Positions 1 to 9,493 are shown, counted from the first letter of the stretch. The stretch: 64,000 bases of DNA from an uncultured Nitrospira sp. (GCA_902500785.1 CABVRW010000003.1:33786-97785), one strand, 5' to 3'. Notes: generated from the letters alone by a model not told the origin. A program made the numbers and translations.

Positions 1-564
1 GAGGTCGATATCGAAGCCAAGGTCAACAACATCGACTTGGAATTGGCCAAGAACAACCTGCTGCCCAGTCTCGACCTCGAAGCGGCACCGGCGCGGGCTC
101 CGGAAAAGTTCGTCCTCGGACTCGGTTACCGATTTGGGGTCGAACTGCGAATGCCGATCCTTCAAAGGAGAAGTCGGGGCGAAGTATTGGAAGCACAAGC
201 TCAGGCGGATCGCCTGGTTATGGTTCAGAAGTATCGGGAGCAGCAAGTGGTCGTCGATGTCGACAATGCACTCTCGGCGATCGAACGAGCGAAGGAACGA
301 GTGACCGCAGCGGCCGAATCTCTCCGCATGGCCAAGACACTTGAGGAAGGCGAGCGGTTCCGGTTCAGTCTGGGTGCCACGAGCGTCCTCTTTGTAAACC
401 TGCGCGAACGCAATTCTGTCGATTCAGAAATGCAATTGGTGCGGGCGAAGGCGGATTATCAGAAGGCGTTGGCCCTCTATCAGTGGGCCACCGGGACCTG
501 GGCGCGAAGCCAGCCGTCCGCCACGCCGGTCAACTACCGAATCGGCGCCGGCTTCTCCAAATAG
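1..564 (+). CDS. TolC-like outer-membrane efflux protein, C-terminal part
   Basis: The frame is open from the first base, so this is the last 187 residues of a longer protein that begins before the window. The visible part is a long amphipathic helical stretch rich in Ala, Glu, Arg and Gln (roughly residues 55-140), as in the second half of TolC/OEP-family periplasmic barrel proteins, which form the outer-membrane exit duct of type I secretion and efflux systems. The exporter-like gene pair just downstream on the same strand fits a secretion locus; the periplasmic adaptor would be expected upstream, outside the window. The family call rests on composition, helix pattern and context rather than on one decisive motif. 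Confidence 0.7.
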   Translation, partial: EVDIEAKVNNIDLELAKNNLLPSLDLEAAPARAPEKFVLGLGYRFGVELRMPILQRRSRGEVLEAQAQADRLVMVQKYREQQVVVDVDNALSAIERAKERVTAAAESLRMAKTLEEGERFRFSLGATSVLFVNLRERNSVDSEMQLVRAKADYQKALALYQWATGTWARSQPSATPVNYRIGAGFSK

Positions 565-696
565 TGGTATTTCACAGTCTGCTCTGATAGGTTTTAACAC
601 GCGATATGGGCAGACACAGACAGGTCCGATCAACAATGAGACTGCCTTCGCAGAGGCGCGGCAAGGGGCTCGGTCAGGGTTAGCAGGGGTAGCACG

Positions 697-2367
697 ATGG
701 CCCAAGACCATTCCGGCAACCAAGGGAGTCTGTTCCAAACGGTCGTCGGCCATCTCGGCCTCTTATTCCGTCTGGAACGGCGCGTCCTCGGCCTCATCTT
801 CTCCTACTCGATCGCCATCGGGCTCTTCGCGCTGATCGTTCCGCTCACCGTTCAAGAACTCGTCAACACGTTCGCGTTCGCTCTCCAGCCCATCACCATC
901 GTCACCTTGTCGGCGGTCATGGTGACGGCCTTGCTGTTCGTCGGGGCGTTTCGGGCATTGCAATATTACGCCGTCGAGGTATTGGAGCGCCGCATCTTTG
1001 CCCGCGTCGCCATTGCGATGGCGCAGCAGCTCCCACACTTGCGTTATCAGGGATTCAAGCCCCGCTACGCGAATTTCTTCGTCGAAACCATTCTCATGCA
1101 ACGAGCGGTCTCCGTCTTGCTGGTGGATTTGATTAACGTCGTCGTCGGCGGGGCGGTCGGCATGACCATCTTGGTGTTCTATCACCCCTATTTCCTCCTG
1201 TATAACGCAATCCTGCTGGTCGGGTTCAACGTGGTCTTTTTCCTCATGAGTCATGGCGGCTTGAAGGCCGACATCAACCTTTCTCACGCCAAATACGATA
1301 CGTTGCACTGGTTTCAGGAAATTGCGTACAACCTGCTCCATTTCAAGGCAACCGACAGCCAGGCACTCCTGGTCAAAAAAACAGATCAGCTCGTGGATGC
1401 CTATATCGGCGTGCGTCGGACCAGGTTCGGGGTGTTGATCCGTCAGTATGTGAGCTCACTCGGATGGCAGGCCATCGCGCATGGAGGCCTCATTGCCACC
1501 GCCGGGTGGCTGTTAGGCATCGGCCAGTTGACGCTCGGGCAATTTGTCGCCGCCGAGGTGGTGGTAAGCGGCATGCTCTTGAGTTTCGATGGGGTCGTCA
1601 AACGGATGGGGCATATCTACTACTTCCTCACCGCGTTGACGGAACTGAACTTCTTATTCTCGCTCCCGAAGGACCAAGATACCGCGACCCTCTCCATTCC
1701 GCTCCCCGATCCGACTGTCCATGGTATACGCGTCACCTGCAAAGATCTGACGTTTGCACCCGCCGATGGCCAGCCCGTTTTCGAACGGTTCAACCTGGAA
1801 GTCACCCCCGGCGAAAAAATCGGCATTTATGCGGACACGACGATGGCCAAGACCGTGCTGGCTCGGGTCCTGGGCGGGTTGGAGTCTCCCACATCCGGCG
1901 TGATCCGCTACAACGGCGTCGACCTCCGCCACCTCGACCTGGACTCCGTCAACCGGTTCAGAGGATTCATCCTGGATTCACAACTGTCGCTGTTCGAAGG
2001 CACACTCGAAGAGAACATCGTGCTGGGACGGGACTACATTCCCTATAGCGACGTGCGCTGGGCGCTGCGCTTCACCGAACTCGAAGAAGAGGTTGATGCG
2101 CTGCCCCAAGGTCTGAAGACCCATGTCCGGTCCGCCGGGAAAATATTCGCCCCCACCCACATCGTGCGCATCCTGATCGCACGGGCGATTCTGGGCCGGC
2201 CGCAACTCCTCATTTTCGAAAGCATCCTCCAGCACAGCATGCACCCCGCCATTCGCGAGACCATTCTCCGGCGCCTATGCAGTAAGGAAGAACCCTGGTC
2301 GGTCATCTTTGTCTCGAACGATCCCAACCTGACCCCCCACGTCGACCGACGCATTATGCTGAACTAG
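697..2367 (+). CDS. ABC exporter-like protein with degenerate ATPase domain (first of a tandem pair)
   Basis: A 556-residue half-transporter. Residues about 25-310 form a hydrophobic multi-helix exporter domain and residues about 340-556 an ABC ATPase-like domain. Nearly every catalytic element is altered. The Walker A position reads ADTTMAKT (379-386), keeping Lys-Thr but losing both glycines. No LSGGQ signature can be found before the conserved ILIARAI helix. Walker B reads LLIFES (504-509), with Asp to Glu and the catalytic Glu to Ser. The H-loop position reads FVSND with no His. The start is the ATG after an AGCAGGGGTAGC-type ribosome site. It lies 132 bp after the TolC-like gene and 212 bp before a paralogue. 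No C39 peptidase domain is present. I infer a type I secretion or lipid-export-like fold with impaired or absent ATP hydrolysis. Confidence 0.85.
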   Translation: MAQDHSGNQGSLFQTVVGHLGLLFRLERRVLGLIFSYSIAIGLFALIVPLTVQELVNTFAFALQPITIVTLSAVMVTALLFVGAFRALQYYAVEVLERRIFARVAIAMAQQLPHLRYQGFKPRYANFFVETILMQRAVSVLLVDLINVVVGGAVGMTILVFYHPYFLLYNAILLVGFNVVFFLMSHGGLKADINLSHAKYDTLHWFQEIAYNLLHFKATDSQALLVKKTDQLVDAYIGVRRTRFGVLIRQYVSSLGWQAIAHGGLIATAGWLLGIGQLTLGQFVAAEVVVSGMLLSFDGVVKRMGHIYYFLTALTELNFLFSLPKDQDTATLSIPLPDPTVHGIRVTCKDLTFAPADGQPVFERFNLEVTPGEKIGIYADTTMAKTVLARVLGGLESPTSGVIRYNGVDLRHLDLDSVNRFRGFILDSQLSLFEGTLEENIVLGRDYIPYSDVRWALRFTELEEEVDALPQGLKTHVRSAGKIFAPTHIVRILIARAILGRPQLLIFESILQHSMHPAIRETILRRLCSKEEPWSVIFVSNDPNLTPHVDRRIMLN

Positions 2368-2579
2368 CTGGATGCCGTATCCATTCACCCGCCTGTCCAC
2401 ACCCTGCTCCATGTCCCAGCCATTGCCCTCCCGCACCGGATCGCCCATCAAGCCAGACCAGGCATGCCGTGCGAGAGCGGACGACGCGGCCGGCCTTTCG
2501 GAAAAGGCCGGGTCAACCTTGACAGGATTTCGGCAATCCCCCACACTGCCTCCCACAGCCGACCGCGACGAGCCACTGC

Positions 2580-4256
2580 GTGAATCAGAACGCTACCGAC
2601 GCCACCCTTTCGACTCCCTCCGCATGGACCATCCTTGCTCGCCTGAATCTGTTGGTCGGGCTTGAGCGACGCGTCCTCACCATCATCGTCTCATATGCAG
2701 TCGTGATCGGCCTGTGTGCGTTGATCATCCCCCTCACCGTTCAGGAACTGGTCAATACCTTCGCATTCGCCATTCAACCGATCATGATCGTCACGCTGGC
2801 CGGGACGATGCTCGGCGCGCTGCTGCTGATGGGCGCATTCCTGGTCCTGCAGGCGCGTGCGGTGGAAATCCTGGTTCAGCGCCTCTATACACGCCTAGCC
2901 GTCGCGTTTACCGAAGCCCTGCCGCGCTTCCGAGAGAACGCGTTTCTTCCTCAACAGACCAACGCCTTCATCGAAGCGGAGCTGCTGCCGCGCGCCGTGG
3001 TTGCCATGCTCACGGATGTGATCAACGTGACGGTGTCGGGCCTGATCGGCATGACGATCCTCATCATGTACCATCCCTACTTCCTCGGATATAACACCCT
3101 CCTGATCACGGGATTCGCCTTTCTCCTGACGTTTTTCGGCCGCGGAGGGATCCGCATCACCCGACAGGTGTCTCATCTGCATTACCAGACCTTTCACTGG
3201 CTGCAGGACATCGGCATCAACCGGCTGCACTTCAAATCCACGGACAGCCTCCCGCTCCTGCTCAAGAAGACAGACGCGCTCGTTCAGGCCTATATCATGG
3301 CGCGCAAGCTCCGTTCAGATATCTTGAGCGGCGCGCAATATAAGAGCGCGGTCATTTTTCAGGCCGTCGCGCACAGCGGCATGATCAGCCTCGGTGGCTG
3401 GTTGCTGTCGGTCGGCGATATTACCCTCGGGCAGTTCGTCGCGGCGGAGGTGATTGCCGGAACCCTGCTGCTCAACCTCGACGTCGTGGCCCGGCGCATG
3501 TATGCCGCCATTTACGTCGTGACCTCACTTCATGAACTATCCATACTGTTCGACATGCCGAAGGAGGATGTATCCGGCCCCGTGGCCGCCTGGCTTCCCG
3601 ATCCCTGTCTGCAGGGGGTACACCTGACATGCAAGGATCTCGCATTCGCCGCGCCGGACGGACCGCTGCTCTTCGGCGGGTTCAACCTGGACGTTCTGCC
3701 GGGCGAGAAGGTCTGCGTCCTCTCGGGGACGAGCACAAGCAAGACCTCCCTCGCACTCGTATTGGCCGGACTGTACCATCCGACCGGCGGTGTGATCCGC
3801 TACAACGACGTCGATCTGCGTGATGTGTCGCTGAATTACGTGAACCGCTGCCGAGGATTGATGCTGGATTCCCACCCCACCCTGTTCGATGGAACCCTGG
3901 AGGAAAACATCACGCTCCAGCGACCTTCGATTCAATTCGAGGCTCTGAGCTGGGCGCTGCGATTCGTGGACCTTGAAGAGGACATCGATGCCATGCCCCA
4001 AGGCCTGGAAACCCCTGTACATGGGAACGGCGCCAACTTAACCCGAAGCCAGGTGCTTCGCATTCTCCTTACCCGAATGATCGTCACCCGACCGGAATTA
4101 CTGATCTTCAACGGCAGCCTTCACAATATTGAACCGGCGCTCCGATTGACCTTGCTGCGCCGGCTCTGCTCCAAGGAGGAACCCTGGTCGGTAGTGTTCG
4201 TCTCCAACGATCCGGAAGTCGGCCAACTGGTCGAGCGACGCGTAGTACTGGACTGA
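2580..4256 (+). CDS. ABC exporter-like protein with degenerate ATPase domain (second of a tandem pair)
   Basis: A 558-residue paralogue of the preceding gene, similar along its whole length (both share PLTVQELVNTFAFA near the N-terminus and RRLCSKEEPWSV near the C-terminus), so a tandem duplication. The motifs have decayed differently: Walker A position SGTSTSKT (382-389, both glycines lost, Lys-Thr kept), Walker B LLIFNG (507-512, Asp to Asn, Glu to Gly), no signature, no H-loop His. The start is GTG at 2580; its ribosome site is weak, and this start gives the best N-terminal match to the paralogue. Half-size exporters work as dimers, so these two may form a heterodimer with two inactive sites. 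The retained Walker Lys-Thr may allow nucleotide binding without hydrolysis; that is inference. Confidence 0.84.
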   Translation: MNQNATDATLSTPSAWTILARLNLLVGLERRVLTIIVSYAVVIGLCALIIPLTVQELVNTFAFAIQPIMIVTLAGTMLGALLLMGAFLVLQARAVEILVQRLYTRLAVAFTEALPRFRENAFLPQQTNAFIEAELLPRAVVAMLTDVINVTVSGLIGMTILIMYHPYFLGYNTLLITGFAFLLTFFGRGGIRITRQVSHLHYQTFHWLQDIGINRLHFKSTDSLPLLLKKTDALVQAYIMARKLRSDILSGAQYKSAVIFQAVAHSGMISLGGWLLSVGDITLGQFVAAEVIAGTLLLNLDVVARRMYAAIYVVTSLHELSILFDMPKEDVSGPVAAWLPDPCLQGVHLTCKDLAFAAPDGPLLFGGFNLDVLPGEKVCVLSGTSTSKTSLALVLAGLYHPTGGVIRYNDVDLRDVSLNYVNRCRGLMLDSHPTLFDGTLEENITLQRPSIQFEALSWALRFVDLEEDIDAMPQGLETPVHGNGANLTRSQVLRILLTRMIVTRPELLIFNGSLHNIEPALRLTLLRRLCSKEEPWSVVFVSNDPEVGQLVERRVVLD

Positions 4257-4356
4257 CAACCTATTGCACGGCAAACGCGACTCGGCTTCTATCTATCCGT
4301 GCGATCTGCTAAACTCAGCGCTACGCTTCGCCTCCAGCCTGACGAAAGGTACGCTT

Positions 4357-5139
4357 GTGTCACTGGCATCACGCCTCAAACTGACCTTCCCCAATACCAA
4401 TCAACTGATCATCAGCGTCCTGATCGCGGGGTTAGGGTGGGTCAGCGGCCAGGCCCTAAGCCGCATCGATCAAGACCTCCGCATCATGTATACGGAATAC
4501 ACCCTTGGCGCGGCGGACCTCGCCCATATTTCAGCGAACGTCATGCGGTACCGTAATACGATCATCCGGTCGTTGGAGGCCGAAAATCAGGCCACCTTCG
4601 AACGGATTACCGATTCCCTGCCCGCGCAGCGAGCGCGGATCCAACATGCCGTGGATCGTTATGCCGCGGCAGGTCTGCGAGTGTCACGCAGCGGCCGAAG
4701 CGAAGAAAAAGACATTCAGGCGGTTCGCGAAAGCCTTGACCAGTACTTCCACGTGGCCAGCAAGACAATCGATTTGCTGACCCAGGAATGGAGGGCCGGT
4801 TCCGCAGCTAAAGCAACGGAACTCCGGCGTAAGGCTGAGATTCATGCGGCCGACAACGGGGGGCCGAAAATCATGCAGGTGAGTCTCGCGCTGGACCGTC
4901 TACTGGAGACGGTTGCGGAAGTCGCCAAAGACATGCGCGACGAGGGGACGAAGACCATCCTGTCCACCAGTTATTGGATCGTCGGCGGGAGCTTCTTCAT
5001 CGCTCTCCTGAACTTATTTCTCAGCTGTGCTCCCCGGGCAAGGAAGCTACCGTCCTCCAGACCGGAAGAGACCAGTCGGCCCGGTTCGTCCCTGCACCTG
5101 CCGAGTGAGGGATCGAAACCCGCGTTTCGCACCGATTGA
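4357..5139 (+). CDS. Membrane-anchored helical sensor-like protein without output domain
   Basis: A 260-residue protein with an N-terminal membrane segment (about residues 14-32), a long extracytoplasmic helical region (about 33-205), a second membrane segment (about 208-228) and a short polar Pro/Ser/Arg-rich tail. This layout resembles the four-helix-bundle ligand-binding module of chemoreceptors and histidine kinases, but no HAMP, kinase, cyclase or methyl-accepting domain follows. GTG at 4357 is preferred because GAAAGG lies 8 bases upstream; an in-frame TTG at 4264 has no such site. It follows the ABC pair by 100 bp on the same strand and may belong to that locus. The function is unknown. 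Confidence 0.6.
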   Translation: MSLASRLKLTFPNTNQLIISVLIAGLGWVSGQALSRIDQDLRIMYTEYTLGAADLAHISANVMRYRNTIIRSLEAENQATFERITDSLPAQRARIQHAVDRYAAAGLRVSRSGRSEEKDIQAVRESLDQYFHVASKTIDLLTQEWRAGSAAKATELRRKAEIHAADNGGPKIMQVSLALDRLLETVAEVAKDMRDEGTKTILSTSYWIVGGSFFIALLNLFLSCAPRARKLPSSRPEETSRPGSSLHLPSEGSKPAFRTD

Positions 5140-5158
5140 CCACCGCATCGTCGCTCCC

Positions 5159-5869
5159 TTACGTTGCCCCCTCGACCGGCCGGCCGAGAGCCTGAAAGAG
5201 CTGACCACGCTCTTCCGAATTCAGATCCATCCACTGACCAGCATGTAAACCTTCAATGGTGATATGCATGATCCGCACGCGATGCAATGACACAACCCGA
5301 TAGCCGAGCCCCTGACACATACGCCGGATCTGGCGATTGCGCCCCTCCGTCAGAATGATACGAAAGCGGCGAGGGGCGAGGCGTTCCATCGTGCAAGGCC
5401 TGGTGCGCACCCCCACAATCATCACCCCCTCGGCCATCCGCGAAAGAAACACCGCGTCGAATTCCCTATCCACCTCCACGCGATATTCCCGCTCATGACC
5501 ATGCTCGGCCCGCAAGATCTCATTGACAATATCGCCGTCATTCGTCAGCAGAATGAGGCCGGAGGAATCTTTATCGAGCCGCCCAATGGGAAAAATTCTG
5601 GCCGCATGACCGATTTCGGAGATAATGTTCCTCCGCACATGGCCTTCGGTAGTCGTCGTCACCCCGACAGGTTTGTGATACTTGAGATACACCGCGCGAT
5701 TGCCCCGGTGCAGGACGAGGCCGTCGCGCGCCACGAGATCCTGCGGCGAGACCTGATCGCCGAGCTTGGCCACCGCACCGTTGATGGTCACACGCCCTTC
5801 GGCAATCAGGCGATCAGCTTCTCGCCGCGAACACAGGCCTTGCTCGGTAAAAAATTTATTGATGCGCAT
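5159..5869 (-). CDS. rluF: 23S rRNA pseudouridine synthase, RluF-like (RsuA family)
   Basis: A 236-residue pseudouridine synthase. It has an N-terminal S4 RNA-binding domain (residues 1-60, with the family pattern CSRREADRLI) followed by the catalytic domain with GRLDKDSSGLILLTNDGD, where the Asp of GRLD is the catalytic residue, and GRNRQIRRMC near residue 178. The IFPIGRLDKDS context and the pattern LHRVRIMHI are closer to RluF (U2604 of 23S rRNA) than to RsuA or RluB. It is convergent with the preceding gene. The exact target uridine is inferred from family resemblance. Confidence 0.85.
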   Translation of the reverse strand: MRINKFFTEQGLCSRREADRLIAEGRVTINGAVAKLGDQVSPQDLVARDGLVLHRGNRAVYLKYHKPVGVTTTTEGHVRRNIISEIGHAARIFPIGRLDKDSSGLILLTNDGDIVNEILRAEHGHEREYRVEVDREFDAVFLSRMAEGVMIVGVRTRPCTMERLAPRRFRIILTEGRNRQIRRMCQGLGYRVVSLHRVRIMHITIEGLHAGQWMDLNSEERGQLFQALGRPVEGAT

Positions 5870-5994
5870 AGGAAGGGAATCAGGCGTCGGGCGTCACTGG
5901 TCGATCATCAACGGCACGGCACAGGTCCTTCGAGTGAGGAAGGACGGATTACGGCGACGGTCAGCGGCTCACAGATCTGCCGCGACCGGAGGCG

Positions 5995-6927
5995 TCAGTG
6001 CACACGCCGTCCGGCATGAATCCGGCCCAGCATGCGATAAATCAAGCGAGCGATGCTGAACTGTGGAGCGACGAACCCATCAATGGGCGCGATCTCGCTG
6101 ATATCCATGCCCACGATACCCGGCCCGTTTGCCAGCGCGGTCACGAGCGCGAGGGTGTCGTACCAGCCCAACCCGCCTGGTTCAGGTGTTCCCAACGCCG
6201 GCACAAGCGACGCATCGAGCCCATCGCAATCGAAGGTGAGGTACACCGGCCCGGTACAGACGGCCAGGATGTCTGGAATCCAACGAGCCGCCCGCCCCTC
6301 ATAGGGACCGGAGGGATCGAGAATCGAGGCGGCAAAAAATGTATGGATTCGCGAGGTCTTCTGGATAAGGTCGATTTCTTCCGGGCTGATCGATCGGACG
6401 CCGACTTGTACCAGCGGCAGACCATCCTGCACCACGCGGGCCATCACACTCGCATGGCTGTAGGGATTGCCCTGATAGGCCTGGCGGAGATCGCCATGGG
6501 CATCGATCTGCACGACACACATGGCCGGGTAATTCCGTGCATGCGCACGAATGGCGCCCAACGCACCGGTATGTTCGCCCGTCAGGGTGACGAGAAATTT
6601 TCCCATGCCGACATGCGGCAGGACGAAGTCCTGAATAGCCTGCACGGCCGGCCCGTCGACCAGACCATTCAGTTCCAACGTTGCCGCAGTCGCGACCCCT
6701 CCCCACTCCCGGTAGGGCTCATACCGCAGCGTCTCATCGTAGAGTTCGACCTGTTGGGAAGCTTCAATGATGGCGGAGGGGCCTCGATCGGAGCCGAGGA
6801 TATAGCTCGACGTGTGTTCGTAGGGAGCCGGAAGGACATAGACTCCGGCCTGCTCAGGATGGCACCAGGGCTCGTCGATTCCGAGAAAATTGTCGGCTTG
6901 TCCAAGCCACCCGAACGGGAGCGTCAT
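5995..6927 (-). CDS. speB: Agmatinase (agmatine to putrescine and urea)
   Basis: A 310-residue ureohydrolase. The metal-binding motifs appear in order: GEHT (family GGDHS), IDAHGDLR, a downstream SHA, and FDCDGLDASLVPALGTPEPGG, which supplies the two Asp ligands of the dimanganese centre and the substrate loop. The ATG at 6927 is chosen because it falls 11 bp after the stop of the upstream arginine decarboxylase gene; a longer in-frame start at 7014 would lie inside that gene. Together the two genes encode the arginine to agmatine to putrescine route, and a deoxyhypusine-synthase-like protein further upstream may use the product. Arginase-family homologues share these motifs, but the neighbouring arginine decarboxylase favours agmatinase. 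Confidence 0.9.
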   Translation of the reverse strand: MTLPFGWLGQADNFLGIDEPWCHPEQAGVYVLPAPYEHTSSYILGSDRGPSAIIEASQQVELYDETLRYEPYREWGGVATAATLELNGLVDGPAVQAIQDFVLPHVGMGKFLVTLTGEHTGALGAIRAHARNYPAMCVVQIDAHGDLRQAYQGNPYSHASVMARVVQDGLPLVQVGVRSISPEEIDLIQKTSRIHTFFAASILDPSGPYEGRAARWIPDILAVCTGPVYLTFDCDGLDASLVPALGTPEPGGLGWYDTLALVTALANGPGIVGMDISEIAPIDGFVAPQFSIARLIYRMLGRIHAGRRVH

Positions 6928-6938
6928 AGCTGCCGCCG

Positions 6939-7514
6939 TCAGGCCTGGTTCCGGAGACTTTTGGGAATGTTTTCGATGGGGATAAACACCGCCAAGGCGA
7001 TCACGCAGGTCCATCGATTGGGACGGCCGACCGCGGATTGGGTGATATTCAACGTCCGCACGATCTTTCCGCCCATCTTGAACACCTGCTCGCGCTCTTT
7101 CCAGGCCACGTCCGGATCGAACTCAATGCCTTGGGTGGTGGCCAGCATTTGCGCCGCGAGATCTTCGGTGTATTCGCCGGACTCCTCGTCCGTTTCGCCG
7201 TAGGCATGGTGTTCGGAAAGATAGCCGTAGGTGTCACGGTCGGTCGGAATCGCTAAACCGATCGACGCAGAAATCAGCCGGTTGCGTTCGTTGGTCTCCG
7301 ACCTGGCCATCACACAAAATGTGATTTCACCTGGATTCAGGAGTTTTTCGCCGCGCTTGCGCGGGAGAATTTTGCAATTGGGCGGGAGAATGGAAGAGAC
7401 GCTGACAAGGTTGCAGTATGCCACGCCGGCGCTGCGCAAGGCCTGCTCGAACGCAGCCAGCTTTTCCTTGTGCACCCCGACGCCCCTCGTCAGAAACATG
7501 TGTGTTGGTACCAT
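6939..7514 (-). CDS. pdaD: Pyruvoyl-dependent arginine decarboxylase
   Basis: A 191-residue proenzyme that converts arginine to agmatine using a pyruvoyl cofactor made by self-cleavage. The cleavage motif [11 protein letters not shown] is present, with the scissile Ser-Ser pair at residues 40-41 so that Ser41 should become the pyruvoyl group. The family helix [16 protein letters not shown] is at residues 11-26. Length matches the archaeal and bacterial family. The second ATG (7514) is chosen because AGAGGGAG sits 6 bases upstream; the ATG at 7532 would place this site inside the gene. It lies directly upstream of agmatinase, so the two are almost certainly cotranscribed. Confidence 0.92.
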   Translation of the reverse strand: MVPTHMFLTRGVGVHKEKLAAFEQALRSAGVAYCNLVSVSSILPPNCKILPRKRGEKLLNPGEITFCVMARSETNERNRLISASIGLAIPTDRDTYGYLSEHHAYGETDEESGEYTEDLAAQMLATTQGIEFDPDVAWKEREQVFKMGGKIVRTLNITQSAVGRPNRWTCVIALAVFIPIENIPKSLRNQA

Positions 7515-7688
7515 GTAGGTCTCCCTCTTCATCCCTCGTCGAAAACACTCCGCCTGAGCGTTCGAAGATTTGTCACAAACCTTGTGCCACGCATTTGATC
7601 ATGCGGCGACACGCGCGGAAGTTGTATCAAGTTTGCGGGGCATCCGCAATATGGCGATCTGGTTTTTTTGTCGCGCAATCAGGTTCCG

Positions 7689-9113
7689 TCAGGGTCGGCG
7701 CAGGTTCATGACCAACAACTTGGGCTCAGTCATGTCCTCGATCGCATAGCGAAGACCTTCACGTCCGATCCCAGAATCCTTCACGCCACCATAGGGCATG
7801 TGGTCCGCCCGGAACGTGGGAATCTCGTTCGCCAAGACGGCGCCGACCTCCAACTGCTCGAATGCCTGGAAAATTCGTCCGATGTTGTTGGTGAAGATTC
7901 CCGCCTGCAAGCCGTAGTCCGACTCATTCACGGCATTCAACACCGCCTCGAACTCACGATACGGGGTGATCGTGACCAGGGGACCGAAGACTTCCTGACA
8001 GGACACCTGCATGGTGGCGTTCACGTCGGACAAGACCGTCGGGCGCACAACCGATCCTATCCGCGTTCCGCCCGACAGCACGCGGGCGCCCTGCGCCACG
8101 GCCTCCCCGATCCAGCCTTCGATTCGCTGCGCCGCGCCCGGATCAATCAACGGTCCCACGACCGTGCGTTCGTCGCATGGATCTCCGGTCTCCAACCGCT
8201 GCACGCGCGCCACGAGCTGCTCGGTGAATGCCGCGGCGACCGACTCGTGCACGAAGATCCGTTGCACTGAAATACACGTCTGGCCGGCGTAGCTGAATCC
8301 GCCGGTCACGCAGCGCTGCGCCACATAATCCAGATCGGCATCGGGCTCGATCACGACGGCGGCGTTCCCACCCAATTCGAGCACCACCTTCTTCTTGCCG
8401 CACTTGGCTTTCAACATCCAGCCCACGGGCGCGCTGCCGGTAAAGCTCAGTAACTTGAACCGGGCATCGACGACCAGCTGTTCCGCCACACGATTATCGC
8501 AGGGCAGCACGTTGAGACCGCCCGGCGGGACGCCGGCCTCCAGGAGCAGATCACCGAGCAGGAGCGCCGTCAGGGGAGTCTGCGGGGCCGGTTTGATCAG
8601 AATGGAATTACCCGCCGCCAAGGCGGGAGCCACCTTATGGACGACGAGATTGAGCGGAAAGTTGAAGGGGGTAATCCCGAGAATGGGCCCGATGGGAAAC
8701 CGCCGCGTCACCCCCCAGTACGATTCCATCCCGGGCGACCAATCCAGCGGCACCACTTCTCCACCGATTCGTTTGGCTTCCTCTCCGGCGATCGAGAGGG
8801 TCTGAATGGCACGACCGACCTCCCGGCGTGAGTCGGTCAGAGGCTTGCCGGCCTCAGCCATCATGGTGCGCGCAAACTCCTCCTGTCTTGCCTGAAGCGC
8901 CTGAGCCGCTTTCTGAAGCATGGTCGATCGCGCGTAGCCCGACAAGCGGCGCATCGCCGCCGCGCCGTCGACGGAAGACTGCACCGCCGCCTCCGCCGAA
9001 CCGGCCTGACAGACATGGGCAATCGTCTCACCTGTATAGGGATTTCGTACGGGAGCAGCCGTGGTGGCGTGACACCACCGGCCACCGATCAGAAATGGAC
9101 GTCCATCTTCCAA
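7689..9113 (-). CDS. NAD(P)-dependent aldehyde dehydrogenase
   Basis: A 474-residue aldehyde dehydrogenase. The cofactor-binding stretch ITPFNFPLNLV is at about 147-157, the general base Glu246 is in LELGGN and the nucleophile Cys280 is in AGQTCISVQR; EVFGPLV follows near 384. The start is TTG at 9113, the only in-frame start that keeps the full N-terminal domain; GGAG lies 8 bases upstream and the preceding gene ends 29 bp before. The pattern is nearest to lactaldehyde, glyceraldehyde-3-phosphate and succinate-semialdehyde type enzymes. Its place between polyamine genes suggests it could oxidise an aminoaldehyde, but the substrate cannot be read from sequence. An intergenic gap of 174 bp separates it from the arginine decarboxylase gene. 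Confidence 0.88.
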   Translation of the reverse strand: MEDGRPFLIGGRWCHATTAAPVRNPYTGETIAHVCQAGSAEAAVQSSVDGAAAMRRLSGYARSTMLQKAAQALQARQEEFARTMMAEAGKPLTDSRREVGRAIQTLSIAGEEAKRIGGEVVPLDWSPGMESYWGVTRRFPIGPILGITPFNFPLNLVVHKVAPALAAGNSILIKPAPQTPLTALLLGDLLLEAGVPPGGLNVLPCDNRVAEQLVVDARFKLLSFTGSAPVGWMLKAKCGKKKVVLELGGNAAVVIEPDADLDYVAQRCVTGGFSYAGQTCISVQRIFVHESVAAAFTEQLVARVQRLETGDPCDERTVVGPLIDPGAAQRIEGWIGEAVAQGARVLSGGTRIGSVVRPTVLSDVNATMQVSCQEVFGPLVTITPYREFEAVLNAVNESDYGLQAGIFTNNIGRIFQAFEQLEVGAVLANEIPTFRADHMPYGGVKDSGIGREGLRYAIEDMTEPKLLVMNLRRP

Positions 9114-9142
9114 CGGATCAACTCCAGGAGAGGAAGACTCGC

Positions 9143-9421
9143 TTACTGTACTGATTCCATCGGAGGGGCCGCGGGAGCCGCGGCACTGAGCGCCTCTTCA
9201 GCGGCCTGAGCCGCCACTGCCTTGGCGATCAAGTCTTCGGTCCCCCAATCTTGAACCGCCGCCAAGGTAAACGCCTCATAGGTCGAGACTCCGTGACACG
9301 TCGGACAGGCAGGCATGGGAACCTTCCGGCAAAACGCCTCGCTCAAACAGGACATGCATACCCACACATCCGGCTCTCCATCCTTCGCAGGCACAGACCA
9401 AAAGGCTTGTTTCGACGCCAT
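9143..9421 (-). CDS. Small zinc-ribbon protein
   Basis: A 92-residue protein with two CxxC knuckles (CMSC at about 22-25 and CPTC at about 39-42) that should hold one zinc ion, followed by an Ala/Glu-rich helical tail ending in an Ala-Pro stretch. No catalytic motif is seen. It lies between the DsbA-like gene and the aldehyde dehydrogenase gene on the same strand, 72 bp after the former and 29 bp before the latter. The function is unknown; a rubredoxin-like or nucleic-acid-binding role is possible. Confidence 0.65.
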   Translation of the reverse strand: MASKQAFWSVPAKDGEPDVWVCMSCLSEAFCRKVPMPACPTCHGVSTYEAFTLAAVQDWGTEDLIAKAVAAQAAEEALSAAAPAAPPMESVQ

Positions 9422-9493
9422 AGTGCAATTTCCTCTTTCCTGGCTAAACGATGATTCTCGTCACCCTGCTGGCTTGCTTCCGCATGAGAGGCA

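Noticed and set aside
763..1341. A minus-strand gene inside the first ABC gene
   Set aside because: It is the antisense shadow of a clearly coding frame, with a composition dominated by Asp, Glu, Gln and Arg that reflects the opposite strand.
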